A DNA stretch of 64,000 nucleotides from CAJCJE01 sp963818685 (GTDB lineage: Bacteria; Actinomycetota; Actinomycetes; Mycobacteriales; Pseudonocardiaceae). The position numbers were made by a program, and so were the translations under genes. The first letter of the stretch is position 1; the number at the start of each line of letters is the position of its first letter. This document shows, piece after piece, positions 10,081 to 19,394 of this stretch. Location: positions 1 to 64,000 of the forward strand of contig CAWFTJ010000009.1 in the NCBI GenBank assembly GCA_963818685.1. Reading direction: 5' to 3'. Under the pieces are notes generated by a model. The model worked only from the letters and a program-made list of their open reading frames with translations. It had not been told where the DNA came from and ran no database searches.

Positions 10081-10121
10081 AGTCCCGGGATTGAGATATT
10101 CTTGATCCCGGGACTTCCTTT
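10081..10121 (+). terminator. Strong hairpin between the OmpA-like gene and ggt
   Basis: AGTCCCGGGAT (10081-10091) and ATCCCGGGACT (10105-10115) form an 11-bp perfect stem with a 13-nt loop, followed by TCCTTT. It could terminate the OmpA-like transcript, but it ends only 6 nt before the ATG of gamma-glutamyltransferase and occupies the space where its ribosome site should be. Confidence 0.65.
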
Positions 10122-11846
10122 ATGCGGATTCGCGTCTGTATTCCACTTGTTGTCGTTTGCCTGTTGATTCCTGCCTCGTTTACGCAAAGCACTCGTTCAA
10201 GAGGAGAGCCGGGGCGTGACTACGGCCGATCGATGGTGGTCAACCACCTGGGCATCGTGGCGACCAGCCAGACGCTTGCCTCCGCGGCGGGTGCGGACAT
10301 TTTGAGGCAGGGCGGCAGCGCGGTCGATGCGGCCATTGCCGCCAATGCAGTGCTTGGAGTAACCGAACCGATGATGAACGGAATCGGCGGCGATCTGTTT
10401 GCCATCATCTATGATGCGAATGCTAAGAAGCTCTACGGCCTCAATTCCAGCGGATGGGCGCCTGCGCAGCTGACGATCGATTTCCTTAAAACGAAGGGCA
10501 TCACAAAGTCGCTGCCGCGCAAGAGCATTCACTCCGTAACCGTTCCGGGCGCAGTGGCCGGATGGGATGCCCTTCACAAGCGATTCGGAAAACTGCCGTT
10601 CGATCGGCTGCTCGAGCCGGCGATTTTCTACGCGAAGAACGGAGCGCCGATCGCGGAGATGGTTTCGCAAAGTTGGGCATCGGCAGGTGCAATCCTGCAG
10701 GATCAGCCGGGCTTCCGTCAGACCTTCCTGCCGGAAGGGCACGCGCCGGCGACGGGCGAAGTATTTCGTGATCCTGCGCTCGCGGAATCGCTGGAGCTAA
10801 TCGCCGCGCACGGCCGTGACGGCTTTTATCGCGGACCGCTGGCTCAGAAACTGGTGCAGTTCTCGACCAGCCAGGGCGGCACGATGACGGAACAGGATCT
10901 CGCGGAGTTCCAACCCGAATGGGTCGAACCAATCTCGACCACCTATCGCGGCTGGAAGGTTTCCGAACTGCCGCCGAACAGCCAAGGCATCGCCGCACTC
11001 TCGATGCTGAATATCATGGAGCAATTTCCGCTGAACCAATACGGCCACAACAGTGAGAAGGCACTGCACGTCATGATCGAAGCAAAGAAGCTGGCTTACG
11101 CCGATCTCTTGCAGTATGTCGGCGATCCCAAGTTCTCGCCGATTCCCGTGCAGCAGCTCTTATCGAAAGAATTGGCAAAGAAGCGCGCGGATTTCATAGA
11201 TCCCTCGAAGGCGCACTGCACCGTTTTGCCATCAGACCTCAACGCGAAGCTGAATGCGATGGGGCGCGATACAACCTACCTGACCGTCATCGATCAAGAC
11301 GGCAATATTGTGTCGCTCATTCAGAGCAATTACAGTTCATTCGGCACGGGGCTGGTCGCGCCCGGGACAGGATTCGCTCTGCAGAATCGCGGACAGCTCT
11401 TCACGCTCGAACCTGGCAAGCCGAATTCGCTCGCGCCGCACAAACGTCCACTGCACACGATTATCCCGGCGTTCATGGAGAAGGGCGATCAAACCATCGG
11501 CTTCGGCATCATGGGCGGCTTCAACCAGGCTCAGGCCCACGCGCAGTTTGTTTCGAACATTGCGGATTTCGGCATGAACATTCAGGCGGCGCTGAGCGCG
11601 GCACGCTTCACGAAGCCGACTTTCAGCGGCTGCGACGTGATGATCGAATCGCGTGTTCCCGAAACCGTGCGGAACGAACTGGCGGCGAAAGGACACGAAT
11701 TGCACGTCGTCGATCCGTATTCGAGCGAAATGGGACGCGGCAACGCCGTAATGCGTGACGGGCGCGGCATCAACTACGGCGCTTCGGATCCACGAGCGGA
11801 TGGCGAGGCAATTCCGCAGCTGCCGCGCTGGAACGGCGGACGCTGA
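10122..11846 (+). CDS. ggt: Gamma-glutamyltransferase (glutathione hydrolase)
   Basis: 574 aa with signal peptide (MRIRVCIPLVVVCLLIPASF). N-terminal half: GGSAVDAAIAANAVLGVTEP and GIGGDLF, typical of the Ntn-hydrolase large subunit. Autoprocessing/nucleophile Thr is the first T of DTTYLTVIDQDGN (Thr384), which becomes the N-terminus of the small subunit; SSFGTG, LQNRG, RPLHTIIPAF and the GG oxyanion pair in IMGGFNQAQ follow. It transfers or hydrolyses the gamma-glutamyl group of glutathione and related peptides in the periplasm. A stem-loop lies immediately upstream in place of a clear ribosome site. Confidence 0.93.
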   Translation: MRIRVCIPLVVVCLLIPASFTQSTRSRGEPGRDYGRSMVVNHLGIVATSQTLASAAGADILRQGGSAVDAAIAANAVLGVTEPMMNGIGGDLFAIIYDANAKKLYGLNSSGWAPAQLTIDFLKTKGITKSLPRKSIHSVTVPGAVAGWDALHKRFGKLPFDRLLEPAIFYAKNGAPIAEMVSQSWASAGAILQDQPGFRQTFLPEGHAPATGEVFRDPALAESLELIAAHGRDGFYRGPLAQKLVQFSTSQGGTMTEQDLAEFQPEWVEPISTTYRGWKVSELPPNSQGIAALSMLNIMEQFPLNQYGHNSEKALHVMIEAKKLAYADLLQYVGDPKFSPIPVQQLLSKELAKKRADFIDPSKAHCTVLPSDLNAKLNAMGRDTTYLTVIDQDGNIVSLIQSNYSSFGTGLVAPGTGFALQNRGQLFTLEPGKPNSLAPHKRPLHTIIPAFMEKGDQTIGFGIMGGFNQAQAHAQFVSNIADFGMNIQAALSAARFTKPTFSGCDVMIESRVPETVRNELAAKGHELHVVDPYSSEMGRGNAVMRDGRGINYGASDPRADGEAIPQLPRWNGGR

Positions 11847-12292
11847 CGCGGGTTCGGCACAGCTCGGTAGTGCGTCAGTTTGGAACTCTGAGCCGTTTCG
11901 CCGAGGTGGTCTGCGCGTTATGGGCCAACTTGACAGGGGAACGTGAGGAATGCGCTTGAGCGCTGACCAGATCGGTGACGGAAAGCGGATTTTCCGGGAC
12001 TAATTCCAGTCCATCCGTAAATACTTTCCGGATGGCCGACCAACTGGACACGATACAGAACATTGTGATCACTTCTGGGGCGAGAGTTACACGGCCGCGC
12101 GATCACGGAGTTTCCTTCTCGAAGACGCCCCGAACGCGACAGAACATCCCTGTTCAGCCTGAGTAGCATCGATACAGACGGCCCTTCACGTCCACTCGAT
12201 TGTCTTTTGAAATTTTTCGAACGAAATCACGGTTGCTACGTACAAATGGGAGAGTCTTCCGGTCGATGATCGAGGGAAATATAGTGTATACC
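11847..12292. other. Intergenic stretch between ggt and padR
   Basis: About 445 bp with no reading frame that I can support and no clear hairpin terminator. AT content rises just before padR (ATATAGTGTATACC at about 12280-12292), which may hold its -10 element and an autoregulatory site. Confidence 0.5.
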
Positions 12293-12643
12293 ATGCCCAG
12301 ACGCGAGTCGCCGCTCGAAAGTGAAATGCTTCAGGGAACTCTCGACATGCTGGTCCTCCGGACGCTGGTTCTGGGCCCGGCCCACGGACATACCATCGCG
12401 CATGCCATCGAGCGAGGGTCGGAGGATGTCCTGCAGGTCGAACACGGGTCCCTCTACCCCGCCTTGCATCGATTGGAGGATCGCGGGTGGATCGCATCCT
12501 TCTGGGGCACTTCGGAAAACAACCGCAAAGCGAAGTACTACCGTCTGACACAAGCCGGGCGGAAACAGTTGACCGTCCAGACTCACCGCTGGGAACAAAT
12601 AGTGCGAGGCATCGGCCGCATTCTAAAACCGGCCACGGAGTAA
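12293..12643 (+). CDS. PadR-family transcriptional regulator
   Basis: 116 aa. The PadR winged-helix domain is complete: LQGTLDMLVLRTLVLGPAHG, then the recognition helix and HGSLYPALHRLEDRGWI, then the wing NNRKAKYYRLTQAGRK. I took ATG 12293 (MPRRESPLESEML) because family members start right here; longer in-frame starts would add an unrelated leader. It ends 3 nt before the ADOP permease, the standard acidobacterial pairing in which PadR represses the permease operon. TATAGTGTATACC directly before the start is a candidate operator/promoter. Confidence 0.92.
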   Translation: MPRRESPLESEMLQGTLDMLVLRTLVLGPAHGHTIAHAIERGSEDVLQVEHGSLYPALHRLEDRGWIASFWGTSENNRKAKYYRLTQAGRKQLTVQTHRWEQIVRGIGRILKPATE

Positions 12644-12646
12644 CAA

Positions 12647-15367
12647 ATGAGCTTGCGACGTTTCTTCCGGCGCGTGCAATGGGATCGCGAGCGATCCGAA
12701 GAGATCGAGTCGTACCTGCGCATCGAGGCTGACGAAAACGTTGCCCGAGGCCTGCCGTATGACGAAGCGCGCGCGGCAGCACTGAGAAAGCTTGGTAACC
12801 GCACCCTGATTCGAGAGGAGATTTACCGCATGAACACGATCGCGTTTCTCGACACGCTGGTGGGCGACATGCGTTACGGACTGCGCGTCCTGGCACGAAA
12901 TCCGGTCTTTACCGCCGCGGCGCTGTTGACGCTTGCCATCGGCATCGGCGCGAACTCGGCCGTCTTCAGTGTGGTCAACAGCGTTTTGCTCCGGCCGCTG
13001 CGGTACCCCAGAGCCGAGCAACTCGTCGCGCTGCATCAGGATGCGCCGGGCGCAGCGGGACTGGCGAATGCCGCCGACGGACTAAACCTCTCGCCATCGA
13101 TGTATTTCACGTACGCCGAGCAGAACCGGACATTCCAGTCACTTGGCGTGTGGACTCCGGGTACTGCGAATGTCACCGGTCTGGCCGAGCCGGAACAGGT
13201 TCGCACAGTCCTGGTCAGTGACGGAGTGCTGCAGGCGCTTGGAGTTCCGCCGGCGGCAGGCCGATGGCTCCTGCCAGCCGACCAGATTCCCGAAGCTCCT
13301 CCGCCGTCTCTCAGTTTCTCGGGGCGTTCCTCCACCGTCATGCTCGGCTACGGCTACTGGCAGCGTCATTTTGGGGGCGACCGATCCGTCATCGGAAGAA
13401 ATTTGATAGTGGATTCGCTTCCGCGGCAAATCGTCGGCGTCATGCCGAAAGGCTTCCGGATTGTCAAGGCAGACCCCGTTCTGATTCTGCCCCTGGCATT
13501 TGATCGAAGCCGGGTGATCCTGGCTGGATTCGCATTCAATGGCATCGGGCGGCTTAAACCTGCTGTCAGCATTGCGCAAGCGAATGCGGACGTGGCGCGG
13601 CTGCTACCGGTTTGGATGGACACATGGTCAAATGGCCCGAATACCAACGGTCGATGGTATGAGAACTGGAAGATCCGGCCCACGATTCGGCCGCTGAAGC
13701 AACAGGTAGTCGGCAATATGGGCGACGTGTTGTGGGTGGTAATGGGGACCATCACGCTGGTGTTGCTGATCGCCTGCGCCAACGTTACCAATCTGTTGCT
13801 GGTCCGCGCGGAGGGGAGGCAACACGAGCTCGCTCTTCGATCGGCGCTCGGCGCAGGCGTGGCGCGAATCGTCCGGAGCCTGCTTGTGGAAAGCGTGATG
13901 CTCGGCTTGATGGGCGGCGTGCTCGGTGTGGGCTTTGCATATGCTGGTCTGCGGCTGCTGGCGGTAATTGGCCCGGCGAATCTGCCGCGTCTGAACGAAG
14001 TCTCGATGGATGCACGCACCTTCGGGTTTACGCTGGCGCTTTCCGTGTTATCGGGACTGTTCCTTGGTCTGGTTCCCGCCGTGAAATATGCGGGTCCGCG
14101 GATTTCGACCACGCTGCGGGGCGCGAGCCGAACGGCAAGCGGCAGCCGCGAGCGGCATCGTGCCCGCAATGTTCTGGTGGTGGCCCAGGTAGCGCTCGCG
14201 CTGGTGCTGCTGGTGAGCGCAGGGCTGATGATCCGGACGGCGCAGGCTTTGCGAACTGTCGAGCCGGGGTTCAGCGGCGCAGAACATCTGCAAACCGTGC
14301 GCATCTCGATTCCGTCTTCGCTCATTCCGAATCCCAAGGTCGTCATGAGGACCCAAAACAATCTGGCCGATAAGCTGAGGGCGATTCCCGGGGTGACGTC
14401 GGTTGGGTTTGCGAGTGAGGCGCCGATGGAAGCGGGGCATCCCAACTGGGACAATGTGTTTCCGGAAGGCAAGACGTACCCAGGGGATGTTGCGCCCTTA
14501 CGGCGGTTCGAAAATGTTTCTCCCGGGTTCCTGCGTACGCTTGGCTCGCGGCTGATTGCCGGTCGCGAATTCACGTGGACGGATGTCTACGATCTCAGAT
14601 CAACGGTGATGATTTCCGAGAACCTGGCGCGCGAGTTCTGGGGCACTCCCTCAGCCGCGGTCGGGAAACGGCTCCGCCAGTATTCGATCACGCCGTGGGA
14701 GGAAGTGATCGGCGTGGTTCAGGATGTGCGGCAAAATGGGATTCAGGAGAAGGCGCCCGCCATCGTCTATTGGCCTGTCCTGATGCGTAACCTTTTCGTT
14801 CCTAATGGCGACCTCACGGTCACGCGCGCCGTAACGTTCGTGATCCGAAGCGAACGCGCCGGAACCGAGAGCTTTCTTAGCCAGGTCAGGCAGGCCGTCT
14901 GGTCGGTGAATGCCAGTTTGCCGCTTGCCTCTGTCCGCACAATGCGAGATATCTACGATGAATCGCTGGCAACGACGTCCTTCACGCTGGTGATGCTGGG
15001 AATCGCGGGAACTATGGCGCTGATGCTCGGTTTGATCGGCATATATGGCGTGATCTCGTACGCTGTATCGCAAAGGGCACGCGAAATCGGAATCCGGATG
15101 GCGCTGGGGGCGGAACCGCGAACTGTGAGGCGACTGTTCGTGCGCTATGGCCTGGCACTCGCCGCAGCCGGCGCCGTGATTGGATTGGCCGCCGCGGCGG
15201 GGTTGACGCAGCTTATGAAGTCAGTTCTGTTCGGCGTCAGCCCGGTCGATCCCCTCACCTACACCGCAGTGCCACTCGTTCTGGTTGCGGCTAGCGTATT
15301 GGCAAGCTATCTGCCTGCACGGCGAGCAGCGGCACTGGATCCGGTGCAGACGTTACGGGCGGAGTAG
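12647..15367 (+). CDS. ADOP-type ABC permease (MacB/FtsX-like)
   Basis: 906 aa. An N-terminal ~80-residue cytoplasmic prefix (RRFFRRVQWDRERSEEIESY) typical of acidobacterial duplicated orphan permeases is followed by TM1 near residue 90 (LLTLAIGIGANSAVFSVVN), a MacB periplasmic domain, an FtsX segment near 365-480 (LLIACANVTNLLLVRAEGR, ELALRSALGAG), a second MacB-like periplasmic domain and a second FtsX segment from ~780 (GLIGIYGVISYAVSQRAREIG, RMALGA). Such proteins lack a fused ATPase and none is encoded next to it, so its energy source or role is unclear. Translated directly after padR. Confidence 0.92.
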   Translation: MSLRRFFRRVQWDRERSEEIESYLRIEADENVARGLPYDEARAAALRKLGNRTLIREEIYRMNTIAFLDTLVGDMRYGLRVLARNPVFTAAALLTLAIGIGANSAVFSVVNSVLLRPLRYPRAEQLVALHQDAPGAAGLANAADGLNLSPSMYFTYAEQNRTFQSLGVWTPGTANVTGLAEPEQVRTVLVSDGVLQALGVPPAAGRWLLPADQIPEAPPPSLSFSGRSSTVMLGYGYWQRHFGGDRSVIGRNLIVDSLPRQIVGVMPKGFRIVKADPVLILPLAFDRSRVILAGFAFNGIGRLKPAVSIAQANADVARLLPVWMDTWSNGPNTNGRWYENWKIRPTIRPLKQQVVGNMGDVLWVVMGTITLVLLIACANVTNLLLVRAEGRQHELALRSALGAGVARIVRSLLVESVMLGLMGGVLGVGFAYAGLRLLAVIGPANLPRLNEVSMDARTFGFTLALSVLSGLFLGLVPAVKYAGPRISTTLRGASRTASGSRERHRARNVLVVAQVALALVLLVSAGLMIRTAQALRTVEPGFSGAEHLQTVRISIPSSLIPNPKVVMRTQNNLADKLRAIPGVTSVGFASEAPMEAGHPNWDNVFPEGKTYPGDVAPLRRFENVSPGFLRTLGSRLIAGREFTWTDVYDLRSTVMISENLAREFWGTPSAAVGKRLRQYSITPWEEVIGVVQDVRQNGIQEKAPAIVYWPVLMRNLFVPNGDLTVTRAVTFVIRSERAGTESFLSQVRQAVWSVNASLPLASVRTMRDIYDESLATTSFTLVMLGIAGTMALMLGLIGIYGVISYAVSQRAREIGIRMALGAEPRTVRRLFVRYGLALAAAGAVIGLAAAAGLTQLMKSVLFGVSPVDPLTYTAVPLVLVAASVLASYLPARRAAALDPVQTLRAE

Positions 15368-15649
15368 ACTGAGATCGTCGCCAGCCAAGCGCCGCCGGCC
15401 AGCAAGAGGAATCGCCGTTCGCGGCATGTCCCATCCTGGATCACTGGCGATCCGGACAGAACCTCGATCAACATCGGTTTCGACACAACCTGAGAGCCGG
15501 GGGAGCGTTTCGATCGGGAATGAGATACGCCGGGATCGCGTATTCGGGGATGACGATCACCGCCGCCGGGCTTAGGATGACTTTGGTATGGTGCGGAGCC
15601 CCCGGCACACTACGATGGTCCTGACTGCAACGAGATTGAACGAACGATC

Positions 15650-16063
15650 ATGAAACTCAATTTGGTGACGCTGGTAGTGCTAATCATCGGCTTACCGCTC
15701 TTTGGCATGCATGCCGCGCATCTGCCATGGACTGCATGGCGCATTGTGGGAATTGCCGTTGCAGCGCCGGCATTTCTTTTGTTCGTAGCAGCGCGCATTG
15801 AGCTGGGGCGCGCCTTCAGCGTGCAGGCCAAGGCGACCACGCTGGTAACGACGGGCCTCTACTCGCGTATCCGCAATCCGATTTACTTCTTTGGCGGGTT
15901 GCTCATACTGGGAATCATCATCTGGATGGGACGGCCGTGGCTGCTGCTGATTTTTGCGGTCCTGATTCCGCTCCAGGTGGTGCGCAGCCGGAAAGAGGAG
16001 CGGGTGCTGACGGAGAAGTTCGGCGCCGCGTATCGCGATTATAAGCAGAAGACCTGGTTCTGA
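15650..16063 (+). CDS. Isoprenylcysteine carboxyl methyltransferase-like membrane protein
   Basis: 137 aa, four hydrophobic segments. The PEMT/ICMT signature is present: TTGLYSRIRNPIYFFGG (R-x-R-N-P-x-Y) and, near the end, the E-E-R followed by LTEKFGAAYRDYKQKTWF. Family members methylate lipid or prenylated substrates at the membrane using S-adenosylmethionine; the exact substrate in bacteria is usually unknown. It stands alone, about 280 bp after the permease; 15368-15649 shows nothing recognisable, nor does 16064-16299. Confidence 0.8.
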   Translation: MKLNLVTLVVLIIGLPLFGMHAAHLPWTAWRIVGIAVAAPAFLLFVAARIELGRAFSVQAKATTLVTTGLYSRIRNPIYFFGGLLILGIIIWMGRPWLLLIFAVLIPLQVVRSRKEERVLTEKFGAAYRDYKQKTWF

Positions 16064-16299
16064 TGCGGTTGTTGGTTGCTGTTAATAGCAGCATAACGCT
16101 CACGCCGAGGAAACGGTCCGGATTCTGGTCGTGTCACGCGCGATCCGGAAACAGTCCGCCCGCGCACGAGCGGATCGGTCCTGAAAAACGCCGCTAGCAA
16201 GCTCAATCCAGGTTTCCGGTTTGTCGGCCACAAGTGTTAATCCGTACGGTCAAACTGACCCACTACCCCTAGCTCCATTTGATGTAGACTTCAGACATT

Positions 16300-17961
16300 A
16301 TGAATTTCTCGACTCAGGCGAAGCTTCGAATTCATCGCGCTGGTTGCGGCGTTCTCAAGCTACCCGCATGATCTAATGCCCACCAGGCGCAGAGCGCGCC
16401 GGCGAAGTTCGAGATTTCTTTCACCCGCGGCGCTCACCCGGAGGCCATCACCGGCCGCGTATTCGTCATGCTGGCTAAGAAAGAAACTCCGGAACCGCGG
16501 CTTCAGTCCGGCGCCTGGCGCGCCCCCGGTTTGATCTTCGGACAGGATGTTTCTCAATTACGGCCGGATCAGGGCGCTTCCATCTCCGCGAGCACTTTGG
16601 GTTATCCCGTCAAGTATCTGAAGGACGTACCCGCGGGCGATTACTACGTCCAAGCCTTGATCAATATCTACACACAGGTCCACCGCTCCGATGGACACAC
16701 TATCTGGGTTCATATGGATCAATGGGAAGGGCAGCAGTTTAACCGCTCGCCGGGAAACCTGTACAGCAAACCGCAGCGCGTGCACTTCGATCCCTCTTCC
16801 TCTGAAACCATAAAGCTGCACATGGATCAGGTGATTCCGCCGATCCAGGTAGCGGCTGACACGAAATGGGTGAAGCGGGTCAAGATTCAAAGCAAATTAC
16901 TGACCCAGTTCTGGGGTCATCCGATGTACATCGGCGCAACTGTCTTGCTGCCGGATGGCTATGACGATCATCCCAACGCCCGATACGCCACCATCTACAG
17001 CCAAGGCCACTTCGGCTTAGGCGCGCCATTCGGCTTCACGGATCGTCAGGCGGCCTCCGGGAATCAACGCGCCGGTTACGAGTTTTACCAACAGTGGACA
17101 TCGCCAGATTTTCCGCGCGTTATCGCGGTTACCTTCCAGCACCCGACCCCGTATTTCGATGATTCCTACGCAGTGAATTCCGCCAACAATGGCCCTTACG
17201 GCGATGCTCTGCTTCAGGAGATGATTCCGTATCTGGAACGGCGCTTCCGGATGATTTCCGATCCCCGCGCACGCACACTAACCGGAGGGTCGACGGGCGG
17301 CTGGGAATCGCTTGCGCTGGAGGTTTATCATCCCGACTTCTTCAACGGCACCTGGACGTTCTTTCCTGATCCAGTGGATTTCCGCCGCTACCAATTAGTG
17401 AATATTTACCAGGACGACAGCGCGTTCCTGGTTCCGGGATACGACTACGCCATTCCGGAGCGGCCCATGATGCGCACGCCGGAAGGACAGGTGGTCGAGA
17501 CGATGCGCGGTATGAGCGAGCTTGAAGAAGTGCTCGGCACTCATGGCCGCTCAGGCCAGCAATTTGAAGCGTGGGAAGCGGTGTATGGGCCGGTCGGACC
17601 CGACGGCTATCCGCGGCCATTATGGGACAAGATGACGGGCAAGATCGATCGCGAGGTGGCGAATTACATGCGCGATCACGGCTATGATCTCCGAGAGTAT
17701 CTGAACAAGCATTGGGCCAACCTCGGGCCGCAGGTGAAAGGGAAGCTGCACCTCTACTGTGGCGATATGGACAGCTTCTATCTAAACGTCGCGGTGTATT
17801 TGTTGGAAGACTTTCTCAAGACTACCGATGCGGGCGCGACCTTTGACTACGGCCGTCCGATGAAGCCGCACGGATGGCATCCCATGAGCAATGCTGAGCT
17901 GGTGAAGATGATGGCGGCGCAGATGCAGAATGGGGCTTCGGGAAGCAGCACTCAGCGCTAA
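16300..17961 (+). CDS. Secreted putative esterase (alpha/beta hydrolase)
   Basis: The catalytic frame is open from well before 16468 and back to about 16395 (HQAQSAPAKFEISFTRGAH). The same frame restarts at ATG 16300, but the stretch between needs two compensating one-base corrections to give a signal peptide (FIALVAAFSS). Total 553 aa. The esterase core (about 185-330) shows the nucleophile elbow GGSTGGWESLALE and FPRVIAVTFQHPTPYFDDSY; late candidates for the acid and His are GDMDSFY and KPHGWHPM. The N-terminal ~150 residues are a beta-rich module. Probably periplasmic; substrate unknown. Similar to large putative esterase (EstD-like) proteins of acidobacteria. Confidence 0.75.
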
Positions 17962-17979
17962 ACCGGTGGCTTGATCGCT

Positions 17980-19371
17980 TTACAACTGTTCTTCCACCAG
18001 AAATTGCTCGAACTTGCCGTCGGGCAACACGTAAATATTCAGCACGACAGTGTTCTTCTCGAAGTGTGCCCGATACGAAAGATGGGTCATGCCGCCGCGA
18101 AGCTGCTCGTTTACGCGAGTCAGCAACTGTAGCTTGCCGAGCGGCGCGAGTGAAGTTTCATAATCGCGCAGTGCTAGCTCACTGAAATACGAATTGGCAT
18201 TGGCTGTGAACAGCGAACGGTCGACATGGCCTTGCTGTAGATCCTTCCAGAATCGACCTCACCTGCCGGTCTTGTTTCTCCGCAGTCGCGTTTGGCGGCT
18301 GAAGAAGCAGTGACCCAATTTCTGCGGGAGAGGGGCTGGATCAAGTTAACGCCGTCCTCGTTAGAAAAAACGACGATGCCAACACCTTTCGTCGGGAAAA
18401 CGGTATTGCTCGCCAAAAAGCCGGATACTTCGCCGTCGTGCGAGATCATGGGATTGCCTCGAAAATCCCCGACTTGAAGCTCCAAGTGCATAGTGCGTCG
18501 GTTTGCCGTCCTTCAGCTTTACCTCGCGCGTGAATTCTTCATAGGACTTCGCGGACAAGATCTTTTTTTGAAGAAACGCGATGTCCCAGCGCGCCAGATC
18601 GGGAGCCGTCATGCATAACTCTCCGGCTGCGAAATACCAACCGCTCGCCTCGCGTCCGACGACGCGTGGTGGACCGAGTGCATAGCGCGTATATGCTGTA
18701 GCATCGCTCGCGCTGTGTACTTCGCAATCGCCGGCAGTCGTCATTCCAAGCGGCCGAAGAATGTGCTCCTGCAGAAAGGGTAAGAGACTTTGGCCAGACA
18801 CCTTCTCCAGAATTTTGCCCGCCAGAACGATAGTTCGTATTGCTGTACTGCCAGCGCGTCCCTGGATCGAAATTCAGCGGCTTCTTGGCCCAGCGGTTCA
18901 GGATTTCGTCAGGAGTAATTGGCTTCGTCCAATCCGGAATGAGGTAATCCTGCGGCGCGTAATCTTCATACCCGGACGTGTGCGAGAGCAATTCACGGAT
19001 CGTGATCTCATTCGCGCGGGTCAGGTCCGGATAGTACTTCGCGACTTTATCATCGAGCGACACTTTTCCTTGCTCCTGCTCGAGAAGCAACCCGGCGGCT
19101 GTGAATTGCTTGCTGATGGAGCCAACCGCATAACGCGTGCTCGCCTCCGCTGCACGGCCTTTTGCGATATCTGATTTTCCAAACGCATGCGCATACGCTA
19201 TATGGCCATTTTGAACCACCGCGATCGATACGCTCGGAGCACCAACTGCTGCTAAAGCAGACGCAATCGTGATCATCCAGCTGCTTCGCGAAGCGGCCCG
19301 GCCGTTTCCTGGCAGAGAGCGGGCCAGCAGAACACAACCAGAGGCAGTAAAGCGCGAAGGATTTTCAACAC
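17980..19371 (-). CDS. Serine beta-lactamase-like protein (class C/PBP4* fold), several frameshifts
   Basis: About 463 aa after one-base corrections. GTG/TTG start at 19371-19366 opens a signal peptide (LKILRALLPLVVFCWPALC). Active-site motifs appear in order: SxxK in VGSISKQFTA, YxN in WQYSNTNY, and HDG in MISHDGEVSGF. LLSHTSGYEDY and HILRPLGMTTA are also family-typical. The C-terminus ends ...EQFLVEEQL at 17980. Shifts lie near 19270, 18830, 18480 and 18250. These proteins are often D-aminopeptidases, esterases or peptidases rather than true beta-lactamases. It starts 23 nt after the PP2C gene, so it is likely the last gene of that operon. Confidence 0.8.
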
Positions 19372-19394
19372 ACACTCACTCTGTTCAATTATGC

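Noticed and set aside
12647..15367. Complete macrolide exporter
   Set aside because: No ATPase or adaptor gene next to the permease; the N-terminal prefix and PadR partner identify the orphan ADOP type.
17980..19371. Antibiotic-resistance beta-lactamase
   Set aside because: Motifs fit the broad serine beta-lactamase-like family, most of whose members are peptidases or esterases; nothing points to resistance.
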